Shown here: piece by piece, positions 42,771 through 54,869 of the stretch
Numbering within the stretch: position 1 is the first letter of the stretch
Layout: the number at the start of each line of letters is the position of its first letter
Position numbers and translations under genes: made by a program
Notes under the pieces: generated by a model
Told to the model about the DNA's origin: nothing
The model's database searches: none
Seen by the model: only the letters and a program-made list of their open reading frames with translations
NCBI GenBank assembly: GCA_032433765.1
Contig: JAVIAB010000124.1
Location: forward strand, 73,891,746 to 73,955,745
DNA: 64,000 bases
Direction of reading: 5' to 3'
Origin: Megaustenia siamemsis
Lineage: Eukaryota; Mollusca; Gastropoda; Stylommatophora; Ariophantidae

Positions 42771-43019
42771 TATAGTCATTGCCTTTGCAAAATAATAAAC
42801 ATCAAATGGTAGGACAAAGTAATGTACTCAAACATGCATTGAGCTTCCATCTAAGCATGTTATTCATTGTTATTTTTCCAAATATGTGTGAGGAACTAAA
42901 CAACTGAGTCAGAAATGCAACATTAGATTGGAACCAAATATATTAGACATTTTTCTATTTGTTAAGATTACCCCACCAGAAAAATAGTAACTGTTTTGTT
43001 TATCCCTTAATTACAATGT

Positions 43020-43964
43020 AGATGGGGACTGGGACATTATTAAAGTCAGGGTCAAAGCAATGTATTTTTAGATGGTTGCTGAGGGACCAGAGAAGAATGG
43101 TTAAAAATAGATCATATGTCAAGGTCAGAAGTGAGTGTATGAATTATTATAGACATAGGCCAGACACTACATCACCAGACACTATGTCACCAGATGCTAC
43201 ATCACCAACAAATGCATGGGAAAAGGAGATACTTAAACCCTTGATTGAGAGGAACACGACACTTAGTGCAGAGAACCAGAGAGAGCCAGGTCGAGTAATG
43301 CTGAGAGGATGATCGCCCCAACCCTAGCAGGGCCGAGTGCCCAAGGAACCTCAGATGGAGCAAAGGGCTCACACATCTGAAAGATATATCTGCCAGAGAT
43401 GGCAAAGCTAAGTCAATCAGTGACAAGAAACGCTCTCTCAAAAAAACGAAACACTTCAAGACTGAGACTCTCAATTAATAAGCTGAGAGAGATATCTGCT
43501 GGAATGACAAAAGGAAGCTAAGTCAACCAGAGACCAGAGCTTAGAGAAGCATTGGACACAAGATGAGTTGTGTAACAAGCCAAAATGGCGATAGCTAAGT
43601 CGACTAAAAACAAAGAAATGCTTGGAGAGAGAGAGAGAATGCACTGTCAAGCACACGGAGAGAAAGACAGAACCCATGAGCTAGAATAAGAATATTCATG
43701 TTAACAGCCTCACCGATCACAGATTCATTTCAGATTCCAAGATGTGAACTATTTGAGTTGTGTACACAGATACATTTATGGAGTGTGAGCTGTAAACTAT
43801 TTTGCGTTTGTGTACATAGATACATTTTTAATTAGTGATTATGCGAATGTTTAAACCGCCAAGTAGTTGTGACTTGTGTATTCCAGTCGGACTTTTTAAT
43901 AAACCAAAGTTAGATGCTATTACATCTTATGACTTGTTAACTTTATATATATGTTGTAGATTGC
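43020..43964 (+). other. Unassigned repeat-like block, possible LTR-element remnant
   Basis: This region is GC-richer than its surroundings and contains a repetitive motif (TCACCAGACACTATGTCACC) at 43150-43210 and a 96-codon frame ending MLRG. It holds imperfect repeats of 'ttgtgtacAcAgatacattt' (43760 and 43815) and an AATAAA-type signal at about 43900. These features suggest the 3' end of an LTR element and its LTR, but no integrase or LTR pair can be shown. Alternative: unknown interspersed repeat. Confidence 0.25.
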
Positions 43965-46845
43965 ATCTAGACATCAATATAAAAGAAATCACTATAACAA
44001 AAAGTGAATTAGCAGTGAAACACATGGCTAATAATAAAGCCTCTGGTGTAAATAAAATAACTGCTGAGATGCTGAAAGAATTTAATACTTAATACTTATT
44101 CCACTTAAAGAAAGATTTAATAAAATTTGAGAAGAAGAAAAAGTTCCTACAAACTGGAAGAATCATTATCAAAGTACCTAAAACAGGTAATTTTAAAGAT
44201 TGCACTAACTTGAGAAGAATAGCTCTTATTTATCAGTTGCATCCAAAGTCTTCAGTAGAATCATGCTGAACAGAATATAAGATGCTGTAGATAATATTAT
44301 GTGTGAGGAACAAGCTGGATTCAGAAAGAAGAGAAGTTGTCTAGACTGTTCACTCTAAAGATAATACTAGAAGAAAATACAGAAAAGCAACAATCTGCAA
44401 TTTCATTGATTTTAAAAAAGCATTTGACAGCAAACATAGATTTTCCTTGTGGAATATCTTGAAACATTACAGAATACCACCAAAAATTATTAACATCATA
44501 AAATACATATATTAAGCCTATACTTGCACAATTTGTACAGAGGAGGGCATGTGTGAATGGTTTTGGATTGAAACAGGAGTAAAACATGAATGCATACTAT
44601 CACCATTGCTATGTGCAATTACCATTGATTGCTTAATGAATAAATATTGCAAAGGCAATAATGACATTAAAAATGGTACGGCAAGAATTAGGGAATAATA
44701 GAACAAAGAAGTATGTGTTAGCACTCGGAAAAATTGACAGACAAACAACAACAGAAAAAAACCAAGAACAATATATGGTCCGAAGCGGGATCGAACCCGT
44801 ACTCCCTGGCACCGCGCCTTGCCACGAGAATCCGAACGTTTGGCACACTGCCACACAGCTAACTAAAAAAATTAGCTATTGTAGCAGTGTCTTACACGAA
44901 GGCGTTCTCAATGACTATAGCATAGGGTAACGATCACAGACCGGAAATAAATTGTATATTTGTACTTTCCTATTAATGCAAGTATCTCCCAGTAGGGCTG
45001 AATACTTGTGTTGCAGACAAACATTTATTGGACGAAACAGAACAAATAGTAGTTTCCAGTGGTTATATACTGGATACAAATAATAATAAATAAATATTAT
45101 TATATAGGGAACTTCCGAGATGATAATAGGGAATAATAGAACAAAGAAGTATGTGTTAGCACTCGGAAAAATTGACAGACAAACAACAACAGAAAAAAAA
45201 ATTTCCGGTCTGTGATCGTTACCCTATGCTATAGTCATTGAGAACGCCTTCGTGTAAGACACTGCTACAATAGCTAATTTTTTTAGTTAGCTGCGTGGCA
45301 GTGTGCCAAGCGTTCGGCTTCTCGTGGCAAGGCGCGGTGCCAGGGAGTACGGGTTCGATCCCACTTCGGACCATATATTGTTCTTGGTTTTTTTCTGTTG
45401 TTGTTTGTCTGTAATATATTATATATTATTATATATTATATATATTCTTCGTTTTTTTCTGTTGTTGTTTGTCTGTCAATTTTTCCGAGTGCTAACACAT
45501 ACTTCTTTGTTCTATTATTCCCTATTATCGCCTCGGAAGTTCCCTATATAATAATATTTATTTATTATTATTTGTATCCAGTATATAACCACTGGAAACT
45601 ACTATTTGTTCTGTTTCGTCCAATAAATATTTGTCTGCAACACAAGTATTCAGCCCTCCTGGGAGATACTTGCATTAATAGGAAAGTACAAATATACAAT
45701 TTATTTCCGGTCTGTGATCGTTACCCTATGCTATAGTCATTGAGAACGCCTTCGTGTAAGACACTGCTACAATAGCTAATTTTTTTAGTTAGCTGTGTGG
45801 CAGTGTGCCAAGTGTTCGGCTTCTCGTGGCAAGGCGCGGTGCCAGGGAGTACGGGTTCGATCCCGCTTCAGACCATATATTGTTCTTCGTTTTTTTCTGT
45901 TGTTGTTTGTCTGTCAATTTTTACGAGTGCTAACACATACTTCTTTGTTCTATTATTCCCTATAATCGCCTCGGAAGTTCCCTATATAATAATATTTATT
46001 TATTATTATTTGTATCCTGCGACAAGAATTACCTGGAAGATCTAGATTTTGCAAATGACATTGTGCTCCTGAGTAACATTACCAAGACGATGCAAAATAT
46101 CACAGATACCTTATCATCCATGGCAGAAAGAATAGGACTTGAAATCAACAGGAGTAAAATAAAACTTAATGAAAAATAACAATACAAGGGCACTATATAT
46201 CTAAATAATCAGACATTGGAATGAGTAGACCACTATATATATCTTGGTAGTAATTTAGATCATGAAGGTGAAACAAAGAAAGCTATTAGAAGCAGGATAG
46301 CAAAGGTAGCATCACATTTTTAAAAACCTGGACAAAATATGTAAATCAGAAAAGTACAAAGCAAAAAAATTAAACTTAGAATATCCAACTCTGTATTATC
46401 AACCCTTACCTACGCATGTGAAAGCTGGAAAACAATGAAAGAGATTGAGAGAAAACTAAATACTTTTGGACTCAGACAAACCTAAGAAAAATACTCTTGT
46501 GTACATTGTAATGAATTCAAGACTAATATAGAGATAATATAAATGGCTGTGCAACCAATGATCTCATCCACCATTAGGAAGAGAAGGTGGACATATGTTG
46601 GACATGTGTTGAGAAGAGACAACAAGAGAATTCCAAAATAGGCTCTTCTATGGGAAACATCAGGATACAGAAAAAGAGGAAGACCTAAGAGACACTAAAA
46701 ATAACACTGATAAGAGAAGCAAAGTTAACAGATATAGACTCATTAGATAAGATTGAATATCTCACCAAGAATAGAGTTGGATGATAAAAAACACTACAAG
46801 CCCTATGTGATGTCTAGCAGTATGGGAATTATCAATAAAAGGAAA
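43965..46845 (+). mobile_element. Decayed RTE-3-like LINE carrying TLF copy 2
   Basis: Residues LHLDINIKEITITKSELAVK, NNKASGVNKITAEMLKEF (about 44030) and, through stops, GFRKK/SCLD, IDFKKAFDSKHRFSLWNIL, GVKHECILSPLL follow. They then jump across the nested element to NYLEDLDFANDIVLL (about 46030) and YACESWKTMKEIERK (about 46410), RKRRWTYVGHVLRRDNKRI. It ends near 46820 in 'gaattatcaataaaagg'. Highly degraded. Without the TLF insertion, the residues WYGKNYLEDLDFAND are continuous. Confidence 0.75.
44691..46017. mobile_element. TLF copy 2: tandem and inverted tRNA-like element
   Basis: One full minus-oriented unit (44691-45128) plus the start of a second (45129-45200), then two plus-oriented units (45207-45587 and 45588-46017). 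The unit repeats about every 438 bp in both orientations. Each contains a tRNA-like core: A-box-like TAGTTAGCTGTGTGG and B box GGGTTCGATCC, plus GGACGAAACAG on the opposite strand. The first plus unit carries a further 61-bp partial duplication with a (TA)-rich insert. It ends TTTATTATTATTTGTATCC. Flanks 44677-44690 and 46018-46031 form a 14-bp TSD with two mismatches (CAAGAATTA exact). Confidence 0.85.
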
Positions 46846-46852
46846 AGGTAAA

Positions 46853-47168
46853 GTATGAGACGTGAATCAGCATCTTAGCATGTGAGTTTTCACCCGTATG
46901 TGCATGGCCGCCTATCCAGAAGTGTTCGGAGACTTCTGGATAGTGTCGCTTCAAGCATCAAAACTCGTGATGCGAGGCGGCATTCCTCACCTTCCCAGAG
47001 TACTATCCTGGTACCTATTTCTGCCAATGGCTGGGTCGACCATGGGGGTATATTTTTTCCAACCATGAGTACAACTCACACTGCTTCAAGCGGGAATCGA
47101 ACACGGGTTGTCCAAATGTTGGTAACCCAGTTGGGTGGTTTTCCCAACTAGGCTACCTAGGCCCCCAC
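46853..47168 (-). mobile_element. SINE-2 copy 2 (minus)
   Basis: The minus strand begins GGGGGCCTAGGTAGCCTAGT (A-box region) and has TGTTCGATTCCCGC (B box). The body has GACACTATCCAGAAGTCTCC and ends CATACTTTACCTTTT. About 316 bp, single-headed, and otherwise collinear with 20886-21285, which has the duplicated head. Confidence 0.85.
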
Positions 47169-47204
47169 AATGAATTTTAAGATACATATTTTGGTAGAGG
47201 TAAA

Positions 47205-47278
47205 CCAAGATGCAGAATGGCGCTCCATGGTAGCCAACCTTCGATGCGGAGATGGCACTCGATGATGATGATGAAACT
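47205..47278 (+). mobile_element. RTE-1 3' end stub
   Basis: The 74-bp stub 'cagaatggcgctccatggta...gatggcactcgatgatgatgatg' equals the 3' terminus of RTE-1 (29920-29976, 54656-54714). Only the terminal part was inserted or survived. Confidence 0.85.
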
Positions 47279-47582
47279 AAGATAGATTAGTGAAGATGGA
47301 AGAATACTGAAAATGCCAAATAGTGCAAATAACCAATTAAGCAAGAGACATTAACAATGACAGTGAAACTTTGGCAATGAAATATAATGAAATTACAGTG
47401 TGACAAATTAAGGTTGAATGTAATAAGGTTGATCATAGGCCAAAAACCTGCTAACAAACATTCCCTCCTTGCTGTGCATTAAAATTTTAGTGAGAGGAGA
47501 AGGAAAAACTGGTTAATCATTTTCTACAGTTTATTATTTACTAAGTGAAAAAAGTATAAGTTGCTATTAATCACTTTTGCAG
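47279..47582 (+). other. Intron 9, right end
   Basis: AT-rich non-coding sequence ending in TTAATCACTTTTGCAG before exon 10. No recognisable gene. Confidence 0.5.
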
Positions 47583-47744
47583 CATGTCCACCATCATGCC
47601 CCCATCAGATTATTCAAACTTGAATTTGCCATACCTGAGAACAAGTTTGAACAACTCATGGAGGTGGCAGAAGTAGCATTAAAACAACAGCGGGATCAGG
47701 TCAAACACAATCAGAATGTGAAAGAAGCCTTGGCCAAACACAAA
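47583..47744 (+). CDS. Host exon 10 (spectrin-repeat rod)
   Basis: Acceptor TCACTTTTGCAG, donor CACAAA|GTAAGT (consensus), 54 codons, phase 0. It encodes HVHHHAPIRLFKLEFAIPEN, KFEQLMEVAEVALKQQRDQV and KHNQNVKEALAKHK. Helix C into the next helix A. It ends at the HK|xFF junction and joins exon 11. Confidence 0.92.
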
Positions 47745-48111
47745 GTAAGTTCCATGTTGCTGTTGTCATTTAGACGGGAAATATATTTTGACCGCCCAAA
47801 TATTTGTTTCCTTAGTTTGAATAAAAAAAATATGTAAGAAATCAATCTCTATCTCATTTTTTTCAAGATATCTTCAGTCATAAGCACAATTATTATTTGT
47901 TTAACTGTCAAAGGCTGCAGATTGATAATGAGTCTCTATCACATATTTTTTTATTTAAACAAACATTTTAAAAAAAATATTAACACATACATTGTTATGT
48001 GCAGTTTTCGTATTTTTTTCCCACTGTATTTATGCACACATTTCTTAAATCATGTACATCTAAGATGCTCTACATACTGCACAGCTACTGTTACAACCAG
48101 GACATAATATT
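47745..48111 (+). other. Intron 10, left end
   Basis: AT-rich, T-rich sequence with no element recognised. Confidence 0.5.
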
Positions 48112-48122
48112 TTAGTTTTATT

Positions 48123-50297
48123 CATCATCATCATCGAGTGCCGTCTCCACAATGAAGGTTGGCTACCATGGAGCGCCATTCTGCTCTGTCTCTTGCTTTG
48201 ATGGTGCAGGTTGTCATAGGCTGATTTGTCCATCTTTTGATGTTACTCGTCCATGTTAGTCTTGGTCTGCCTCTGCCTCTTTTACCTTGTATTTTCCCCT
48301 CCAGGATTACTTTTAGTAGGCTGTTAGTCTTTTAACATGGCCCAAAAATTGCATTTGTCTTATTTGGATTGTGCTAAGTAGTTCTCTTTTCATTTTTAGT
48401 TGTTTTAAGACTTCATCGTTTGTTTTCTTTTTCTTCCATCCAATTCTACCTATTCTTCTATATATCCACATTTCAAAGGCTTCAATTTTCTGTTCTGTTT
48501 TCTTGTCTAATGTTCATGTTTCTGCACCATATAGGAATATTGAGAAGATGTAACATTTTGCTATTCTTAGCTTTAGTCTTGGTGTTATTTGTTTTGATGT
48601 TAGTATGTTCATCATGACATTAAAATTACTTTTTGCCATTCCTATTCTTTTGTTTATTTCAGTTGTACATTTTCCATCACTGGTTATAGTATGTCTAAGG
48701 TAGTTGTAGTTCTGAACTGTCTCCAGGTCTATTCCTTCAATTTTGATATCCACTTGTGGGTTTTGAGTATTTTCTTTGTTTATGACCATAGTTTTAGTCT
48801 TTTTGATATTCATATCTAGTCCATATTTTTTGCTTGTCATGTTTATTTCATTAAGTAATTGTTGTAGATCTTTAGGATTTTCTGCTAGTAGTACATGAAA
48901 ATGAGTTACAAGAAATGTTGGACATTATAGTGAAGGAAAGCAAAAATAAAGGACTCAGCCTTAATAGCAAAAAGACAGAGGTAATGGTAACAACAAAGAA
49001 AAAGACATCACCTCAGTGCAAAATAAAGACAAGTGGAACAATATTAAAACAGGTAAATGAATTTAAATATTTGAGAACTTTGTTAACCTCAGACGGAAGA
49101 TGTCCAAAAGAGGTGAGATGCAGAATGGCTCAGGCAAAAGCAGCTTTCCAAAATATGAGGAAGATACTATGCAATCCATTTTTGACAATAGAAACAAGAA
49201 AAGGAGTTCTTAAATGTTATATAGAGCCAGTCTTAACATATGGATGCAAATCATGGACAATATGACAACAAACAAGAAAATCACTGGAGTCTGTAGAAAT
49301 GTGGTTTTACAGAAGAATGTTGAGAGTACCATGGACAGCTAAGAAGAGTAATGAAGATGTTCTGAAAGAGGTCAAAGTAAAAAGAGAACTAATTTCCAAT
49401 ATTAGGAAGAGACAATCATCATTTTTTGGCCATGTAATTAGAAGAGAACAACTGGAATATATTGTAACAACTGGAAAAATTGAGGGACGAAGAGATAGAG
49501 GGAAGCAAAGAGAAAAAATAACAGACAGCTTAAGAGAATGGCTTGGCAGAAGGTCAACAACAGAAATGATAAATAGCTGCCGAGATTGAAAATTGTGGTG
49601 AGACATGATCACCTACGCCAGTAGGCACGGTACTTGAAGATGATGAGTACAGTATTGTCAGCAGATCTCAAGTTATTGATTATCTTTCCATTAATTTGTA
49701 GGCCTGGTATCTCAATGATGTTTTTAAAGATTTGCTCAATGTATAGATTGAACAAGCTTGGTGATAGGATGCATCCCTGTCTTACTCCACTTTTTATATC
49801 AATGAGTGTAGAGTTCTCTTTGTTATATTTTGTTATTGCTGTTTGCTCCCAGTATAGATTACATATTAGTCGTATGTCCATGTCATCTAGATGTATCTCT
49901 TTTAGGCATTCTATAAGTTGTTTGTGGTGTACTCTATCAAAAGCTTTGGTGTAGTCTATGAAGCAGGCATATATTGGTTTGTTTACTGCTGTGTACTTTT
50001 CGATTAATGTTCTCATGCAGAATATGGCTTCTTTTGTCCCGCTATTTTTCCTAAATCCAAATTGCTGCTCATCTAATTCAATATTGATTTTATTCTGAAT
50101 CCTTCCTTGTATAACTTTTAGCAAGATTTTTGTAACATGGCTCATTAGGCTTATTGTTCTAAAGTCACTGCATTCAACTGCACCATTCTTTTTAGGCAAT
50201 GCAATGAAAGTTGATGATTTTAGTTCATTTGGTATGTATCCTGTACGGTATATGTTGTTGCATATATCTGTAATCACCTCAATGCCATGCCAAAACA
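48123..50297 (-). mobile_element. RTE-1 copy 2 (minus), split by RTE-2 fragment
   Basis: Flanked by an 11-bp TSD TTAGTTTTATT (48112-48122 and 50298-50308). 3' end at the left, with (ATC)n. The 5' truncated element starts around FWHGIEVITDICNNIY (about 50300). The RT (49609-50297) carries KKNGAVECSDFRTISLMSHV, AFDRVHHKQLIECLKEIHLD and QGCILSPSLFNLYIEQIF. The YADD region reads LRSADNTVL, then is interrupted, and resumes with LLAENPKD. The C-terminus (48840-48514) has KKYGLDMNIKKTKTMVINKE. Confidence 0.9.
48896..49645 (+). mobile_element. RTE-2 3' fragment nested in RTE-1 copy 2
   Basis: 6-bp TSD AGTACA (48890-48895 and 49646-49651). It encodes [60 protein letters not shown] and [20 protein letters not shown], ending at a (GAT)n terminus. 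Nearly identical to 60680-61410 of the near full-length RTE-2. One TGA (about 49263) interrupts the frame. Confidence 0.9.
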
Positions 50298-50308
50298 TTA
50301 GTTTTATT

Positions 50309-50947
50309 AGTTCAGTTATATTTGACATAGTTTCCATGCCTGTCATAACTGACATAAGATATTCTTAATAATTTTGTTTGTTCATGTTCATGTTTATATT
50401 GGCTGATGAAGTGATAATGGCTTTTAGTCATTTAACTGTGGGAGAAAATTGCTGAAACTATTGACCCGGTAAGGAAATAAAATTCATGTTTTCTACATTT
50501 ATAATGCAGAATTGCAAAATCCTTTTTTGAAAAAAAAAATCCAATGAAATCCAGTGTTGGGTAGGGTATTCCCCTTTCTTTTCATAGTTTTGTATATATT
50601 GTAAATACAATTGGTTGCTAATTCCCTTAACCCAGTGTGGAGAAACTTCATTTTTACTACAGTTAAAGTTTATTATTGCAAAATCTTAAAATAAATTGCC
50701 AATATCAGCAATGTTTTCAACAATTCAAATGCATTATTGCACAAATTTATCATAACTGTCTTTGAAAAATTTGTTGTCAAATATTTTTAATTAAACTCTA
50801 GTTACAGACAAGCAAAAAATATTTACAATTTCTCAATCACAAGTACAAGAACTTGCGTGTTTGTAGTTCAACATTCTCTATTTCATTTGATGAATCAGAA
50901 AAAGGTATTCTCAGTAAGTAAATAGTGTCCAATAAATTATTGTTTAA
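50309..50947 (+). other. Intron 10, between RTE-1 copies
   Basis: AT-rich, with no recognisable gene or repeat. Confidence 0.5.
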
Positions 50948-51556
50948 TAATTGTCTCTATAATAATAATTGTCAACAATAAGCCTAATGAGCCAGGTAAC
51001 CAAAATTTTACTAAAAGTTATACAAGGAAGGATTCAGAATAAAATTAATACTGAATTAGATGAGCAGCAATTTGGACGAAACAGTGGGACAAAAGAAGCC
51101 ATATTCAGCATGAGGACATTGATTGAAAAGTACATAGAAGTAAACAAACCAATATATGCCTACTTCATAGACTACACCAAAGCATTTGATAGAATACACC
51201 ATAATCAACTTATAGACTGCCTAAAAGATATAAATCTAGACGACACAGACATACGACTAATATGTAATTTGTACTGGGAGCAAACAACAATAATAAAGTA
51301 TAACAAGGAGAACTCTACACCCATTGATATAAAAAGATGAGTAAGACAAGGATACATCCTATCACCAAGCTCGTTCAATCTATACACTGAACAAATCTTT
51401 AAAAACATGACAGAGATGCCAGGCCTAAACATTAATGGAAAGATAATTAAGAACCTAAGATATGCTGATGATACTGTACTACTAGCAGAAAATCCTAAAG
51501 ATCAACAACAATTACTTAATGTAATAAACATGACAAACATAAAATATGGACTATAT

Positions 51557-54019
51557 TATCATCATCACCATGTACCGTACCGGTTGGCGTTGGCGATCAT
51601 GTCCTTCCACAATCTTCTATCCACAGTGCATCGTATGAGTTCTGTTGTTGACTGTTTTCCATGCCATGACACCAGGCTATCCAGTATTTTCTCTCTTTGT
51701 TGTCCGCAATGTCTCTTTCCTTTTATTTTGCCAGTTGTAACCAAGTATTCAAAATTTCCTCTTCTCATGATGTGCCCGAAAAATATTGATTGCTTCTTTC
51801 TGATGTTTTTTTAAGAGCTCCCTTTTTGTGTTGGCCTCTTTGAGAACTTTCTCATTGGTCTTTTTAGCTGTCCAGGGAACTTTCAACATTCTTCTGAGAA
51901 ATCTCATCTCTGTGGCCTCTAATCGTCTTTTCATTTGTGTTTGTCTATTGTCCATGATTTGCTTCCATAGGTCAGAATTGGTTCTATATAGCATTGATGA
52001 ACTCTCTTTCTCAATTCTATTGACATAGATTTGTTGCATAAGATATTTTAAATTTTCTGAAATGCTATTTTGACCTGAGCTATTCTGCTTTTTATTTCTG
52101 TGTTGCATCTTCCATCTGATGTTACTGTACCCAAGTATTTCAAATGTTGCACTTGTTTCAGATTTGTCTCGTTTATTTTTATGCTTCATGATGGTGATGA
52201 TTGTTTCTTCGATATAACCATTACTTCTGTTTTCTTACTATTCAGACTAAGACCTTTCTTGTTTCTTTCTTTTACTATTATATCTATCATTTCTTGTAGC
52301 TCATTCTCTGTCTCTGCTATTAAGACTGTGTCATCCGCATATCGTAAATTATTTATGTTGTGACCATTGACTTCAATTCCTCTACTATTGATCTCATAAT
52401 ATCTATCTATCTATTGACCTTTCGAGCTGTTGCCGGCCCATAGGGCGTAGACCAAGATACACCTTCTCATATCTGAATTTTTGTTCTAGCAGTTTTCTTT
52501 TAAAGATATTTTATCAAATCTCGCCATTTGTCTCTGTTCTGTGCAAGCAGCTCTATCTCATTGACAGAGCTGAATCCTGCTGCTCTTGCCTCTCTCATCA
52601 ATGTTCTTCTCAGTGTCTCCCTGGGTCTTCATCTTTTTCTCTTACCTGTTGTTTCCCATATGAGGGCCTGCTTTGCTATTTGGTTATTATCTCTTCTCAT
52701 CACATGTCCAACGTATGACCATCGTCTTTTCTTTATTACTGAAGATATTAGTGGTTGATTGGCGATTTCTCTAATTTCCTCGTTTGTTTTGAATTCGTTC
52801 CATGCTATACCAAGTATTTTCCTTAGATATTTATTTTCGAATGCGTTCAACTTTGTTTCTAAATCTCTTGTTGTTTTCCAGCTTTCAAACGCATACGTAA
52901 GGGTTGATATTACATTTGATTTGAATAGCCTAAGATTTGTGTTTGTGCTGATTAGTTTTGATTTCCACAACTTTTCAAGGCTTCTGAAGGACATTGCTCC
53001 TTTAGCTATTCTGATTCTAATTTCTTTACTTGTATCCCCTTCTCGATCAATGTGACTTCCAAGATAGATAAAGTGATCGATCTCCTCTACTGGTTTGTTT
53101 TCCATGTATATTTTGTCATCTGTTGGAATTAAACTTTTCATGACTTTAGTCTTTTCATGATTGATCTCAAGCCCAAATTTTGCTGGCTATTGATGATAGT
53201 TCATTTGTGTTTTCCTGCATAATTTTTATCTGATTGCTGATGAGGACTATGTCATCAGCAAAGTCGAGGTCCTCCAAATGGTCTCCTTGTATCCATTCGA
53301 TGCCTTTATTACCAGTGCAGCATTTCTTCATTATGAAGTCCACAACAATTCCAAATAACAAGGGCGATAAAATACATCCTTGGATCTCATAATATGTTCG
53401 CTGTAAAGTGAAAACAAATCTGGCGACAGAAAACAGCCTTGTCTGACTCCTTGTTTTATATATTGTAATTGTCCTGTTTGGTTGCTAATTCGTATAGCTG
53501 CTGTTTGTTGCCAGTACATGTTTTTTTATGATTCGCAGATCCTTGCCATCAATGTTTAATTTATCCAACATATTTATTATTTCCATGTGTTTTACTTTGT
53601 CAAATGCTTTCGTGTAGTCTATAAAGCACATATATAGATCTTTCTTTACCTCTATAGATCTTTCTATCAATGTTCTTAAGATGTATATTGCATTATGGGT
53701 GCCCTTTCCTTCCACAAATCCACATTGTTCCTCACTTATTTCTGGTTTTATTTTGTTCCTTACACATCTTATGATGATTCTTAGTAATATTTTAGTCATA
53801 TGGCTCGTGAGACTAATAGTGCGATGGTCTTCACAATCAGTGGCACCTGACTTCTTCGGTATAGCTACAAAGATAGATTTTAGTAGATCTTCAGGTATGT
53901 GTCCAGTGTTATATATGTCATTGAGTAGTTTTGTTAGGACTTGTACTCCCAGCTCTCCTAATGCATTTATCTCTTCGATTGTTATATTGTCGGGACCTGG
54001 AGCTTTGCCTCTTTTCATG
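51557..54019 (-). mobile_element. RTE-2 copy 2 (minus), split by RTE-3
   Basis: 10-bp TSD TGGACTATAT (51547-51556 and 54020-54029). On the minus strand the left end is its (ATC)n terminus; the 5' truncated right end starts KRGKAPGPDNITIEEINALG (54018). The RT has LDNRTISLTS-type residues and [20 protein letters not shown]. The C-terminal part (52189-51749, 51768-51565) has FLRRMLKVPWTAKKTN and a DSLVSWHGKQSTTELIRCTV tail. Interrupted at 52403-53382 by RTE-3. Confidence 0.9.
52403..53382 (-). mobile_element. RTE-3 copy 2 (minus), nested in RTE-2
   Basis: 13-bp TSD GATCTCATAATAT (52390-52402 and 53383-53395). It encodes only the C-terminal RT half: LDFADDIVLISNQIKIMQEN (53167-53361 frame), EIDHFIYLGSHIDREGDTSK, RSLEKLWKSKLISTNTNLRL and RRWSYVGHVMRRDNNQIAKQ (53141-52629). 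5' truncated. Its 3' end is the GATA tail seen as 'atctatctatctattgacc' on the plus strand. Confidence 0.92.
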
Positions 54020-54869
54020 TGGACTATATATGAGTATCAAAAAGACTAAAACTATGATCATAAACAAAGAAAATTCTCAAGACCTACAATTAAATATCAA
54101 AGTTGAAGGAATACATCTGGAGACAGTTCAGAGATACACTACCTTGGACATACTATAACCAGTGATGGAAAATGTACATCTGAAATAAACAAAAAAATAG
54201 GTATGGCAAAAAGTAATTTTAATACCATTAAAAATATACTAACATCAAAACAAATAACACCAGGGCTAAAACTAAGAATAGCAAAATGTTACATCTTCTC
54301 AATATTCCTATATGGTGCAGAAACATAGTCATTAGACCAGAAAACTGAACAGAAAATTTGAAGCCTTTGAATTCTGGATCTAAAGAAGAATATATAGAAT
54401 TGGATGGAAAGAAAAGAAAACAAATGATGAAGTTTTAAAACAACTAAAAATGAAAAGAGAATTATTAAACACAATTAGAACAAGACAAATGAAATTGTTG
54501 GGGCATGTTAATAGACACAACAGCCTAATAAAAGTAATATTGGAAGGGAAAATACGAGGTAAAAGAGGCAGACCACGAATAACATGGACGAGTGACATCA
54601 AAAGATGGACAAGTCAACCTATGACAATCTGCACCATCAAAGCAAGAGACAGAGCAGAATGGCGCTCCATGGTAGCCAACCTTCGATGCGGAGATGGCAC
54701 TCAATGATGATGATTAATTGTCTCTCAATTGATGATTCATCTACTTTAGGTTACACCGTGTCACAGATTAAAGTAGTTTATAGAGTTTAGACTGTCTTAC
54801 TGTTCTAAGTTGATGGAATAGAGTTTGTGTTCCTTTGACGCCATAGGATTTGCATCAGAGGCTGATTAA

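Larger units (their letters stand above)
50959..54714 (+). mobile_element. RTE-1 copy 3 (plus), split by nested RTE-2 and RTE-3
   Basis: 11-bp TSD TAATTGTCTCT (50948-50958 and 54715-54725). The left half (50959-51556) begins at TISLMSQVTKILLKVIQGRI and reaches [17 protein letters not shown]. It stops in KYGL|Y at the RTE-2 insertion (51557-54019). The right half (54030-54714) resumes with SIKKTKTMIINKENSQDLQL and ends IANLRCGDGT near a (GAT)n terminus. The truncated 5' end lies inside the RT. Confidence 0.9.

Noticed and set aside
44970..45040. GGACGAAACAG in the tRNA-like element as half of a hammerhead ribozyme
   Set aside because: The 3' half (GGACGAAAC) matches, but the required CUGANGA box is not found at a suitable place (nearest CTGAATA or CAGACAA). 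Kept only as a hint for a retrozyme-like origin.
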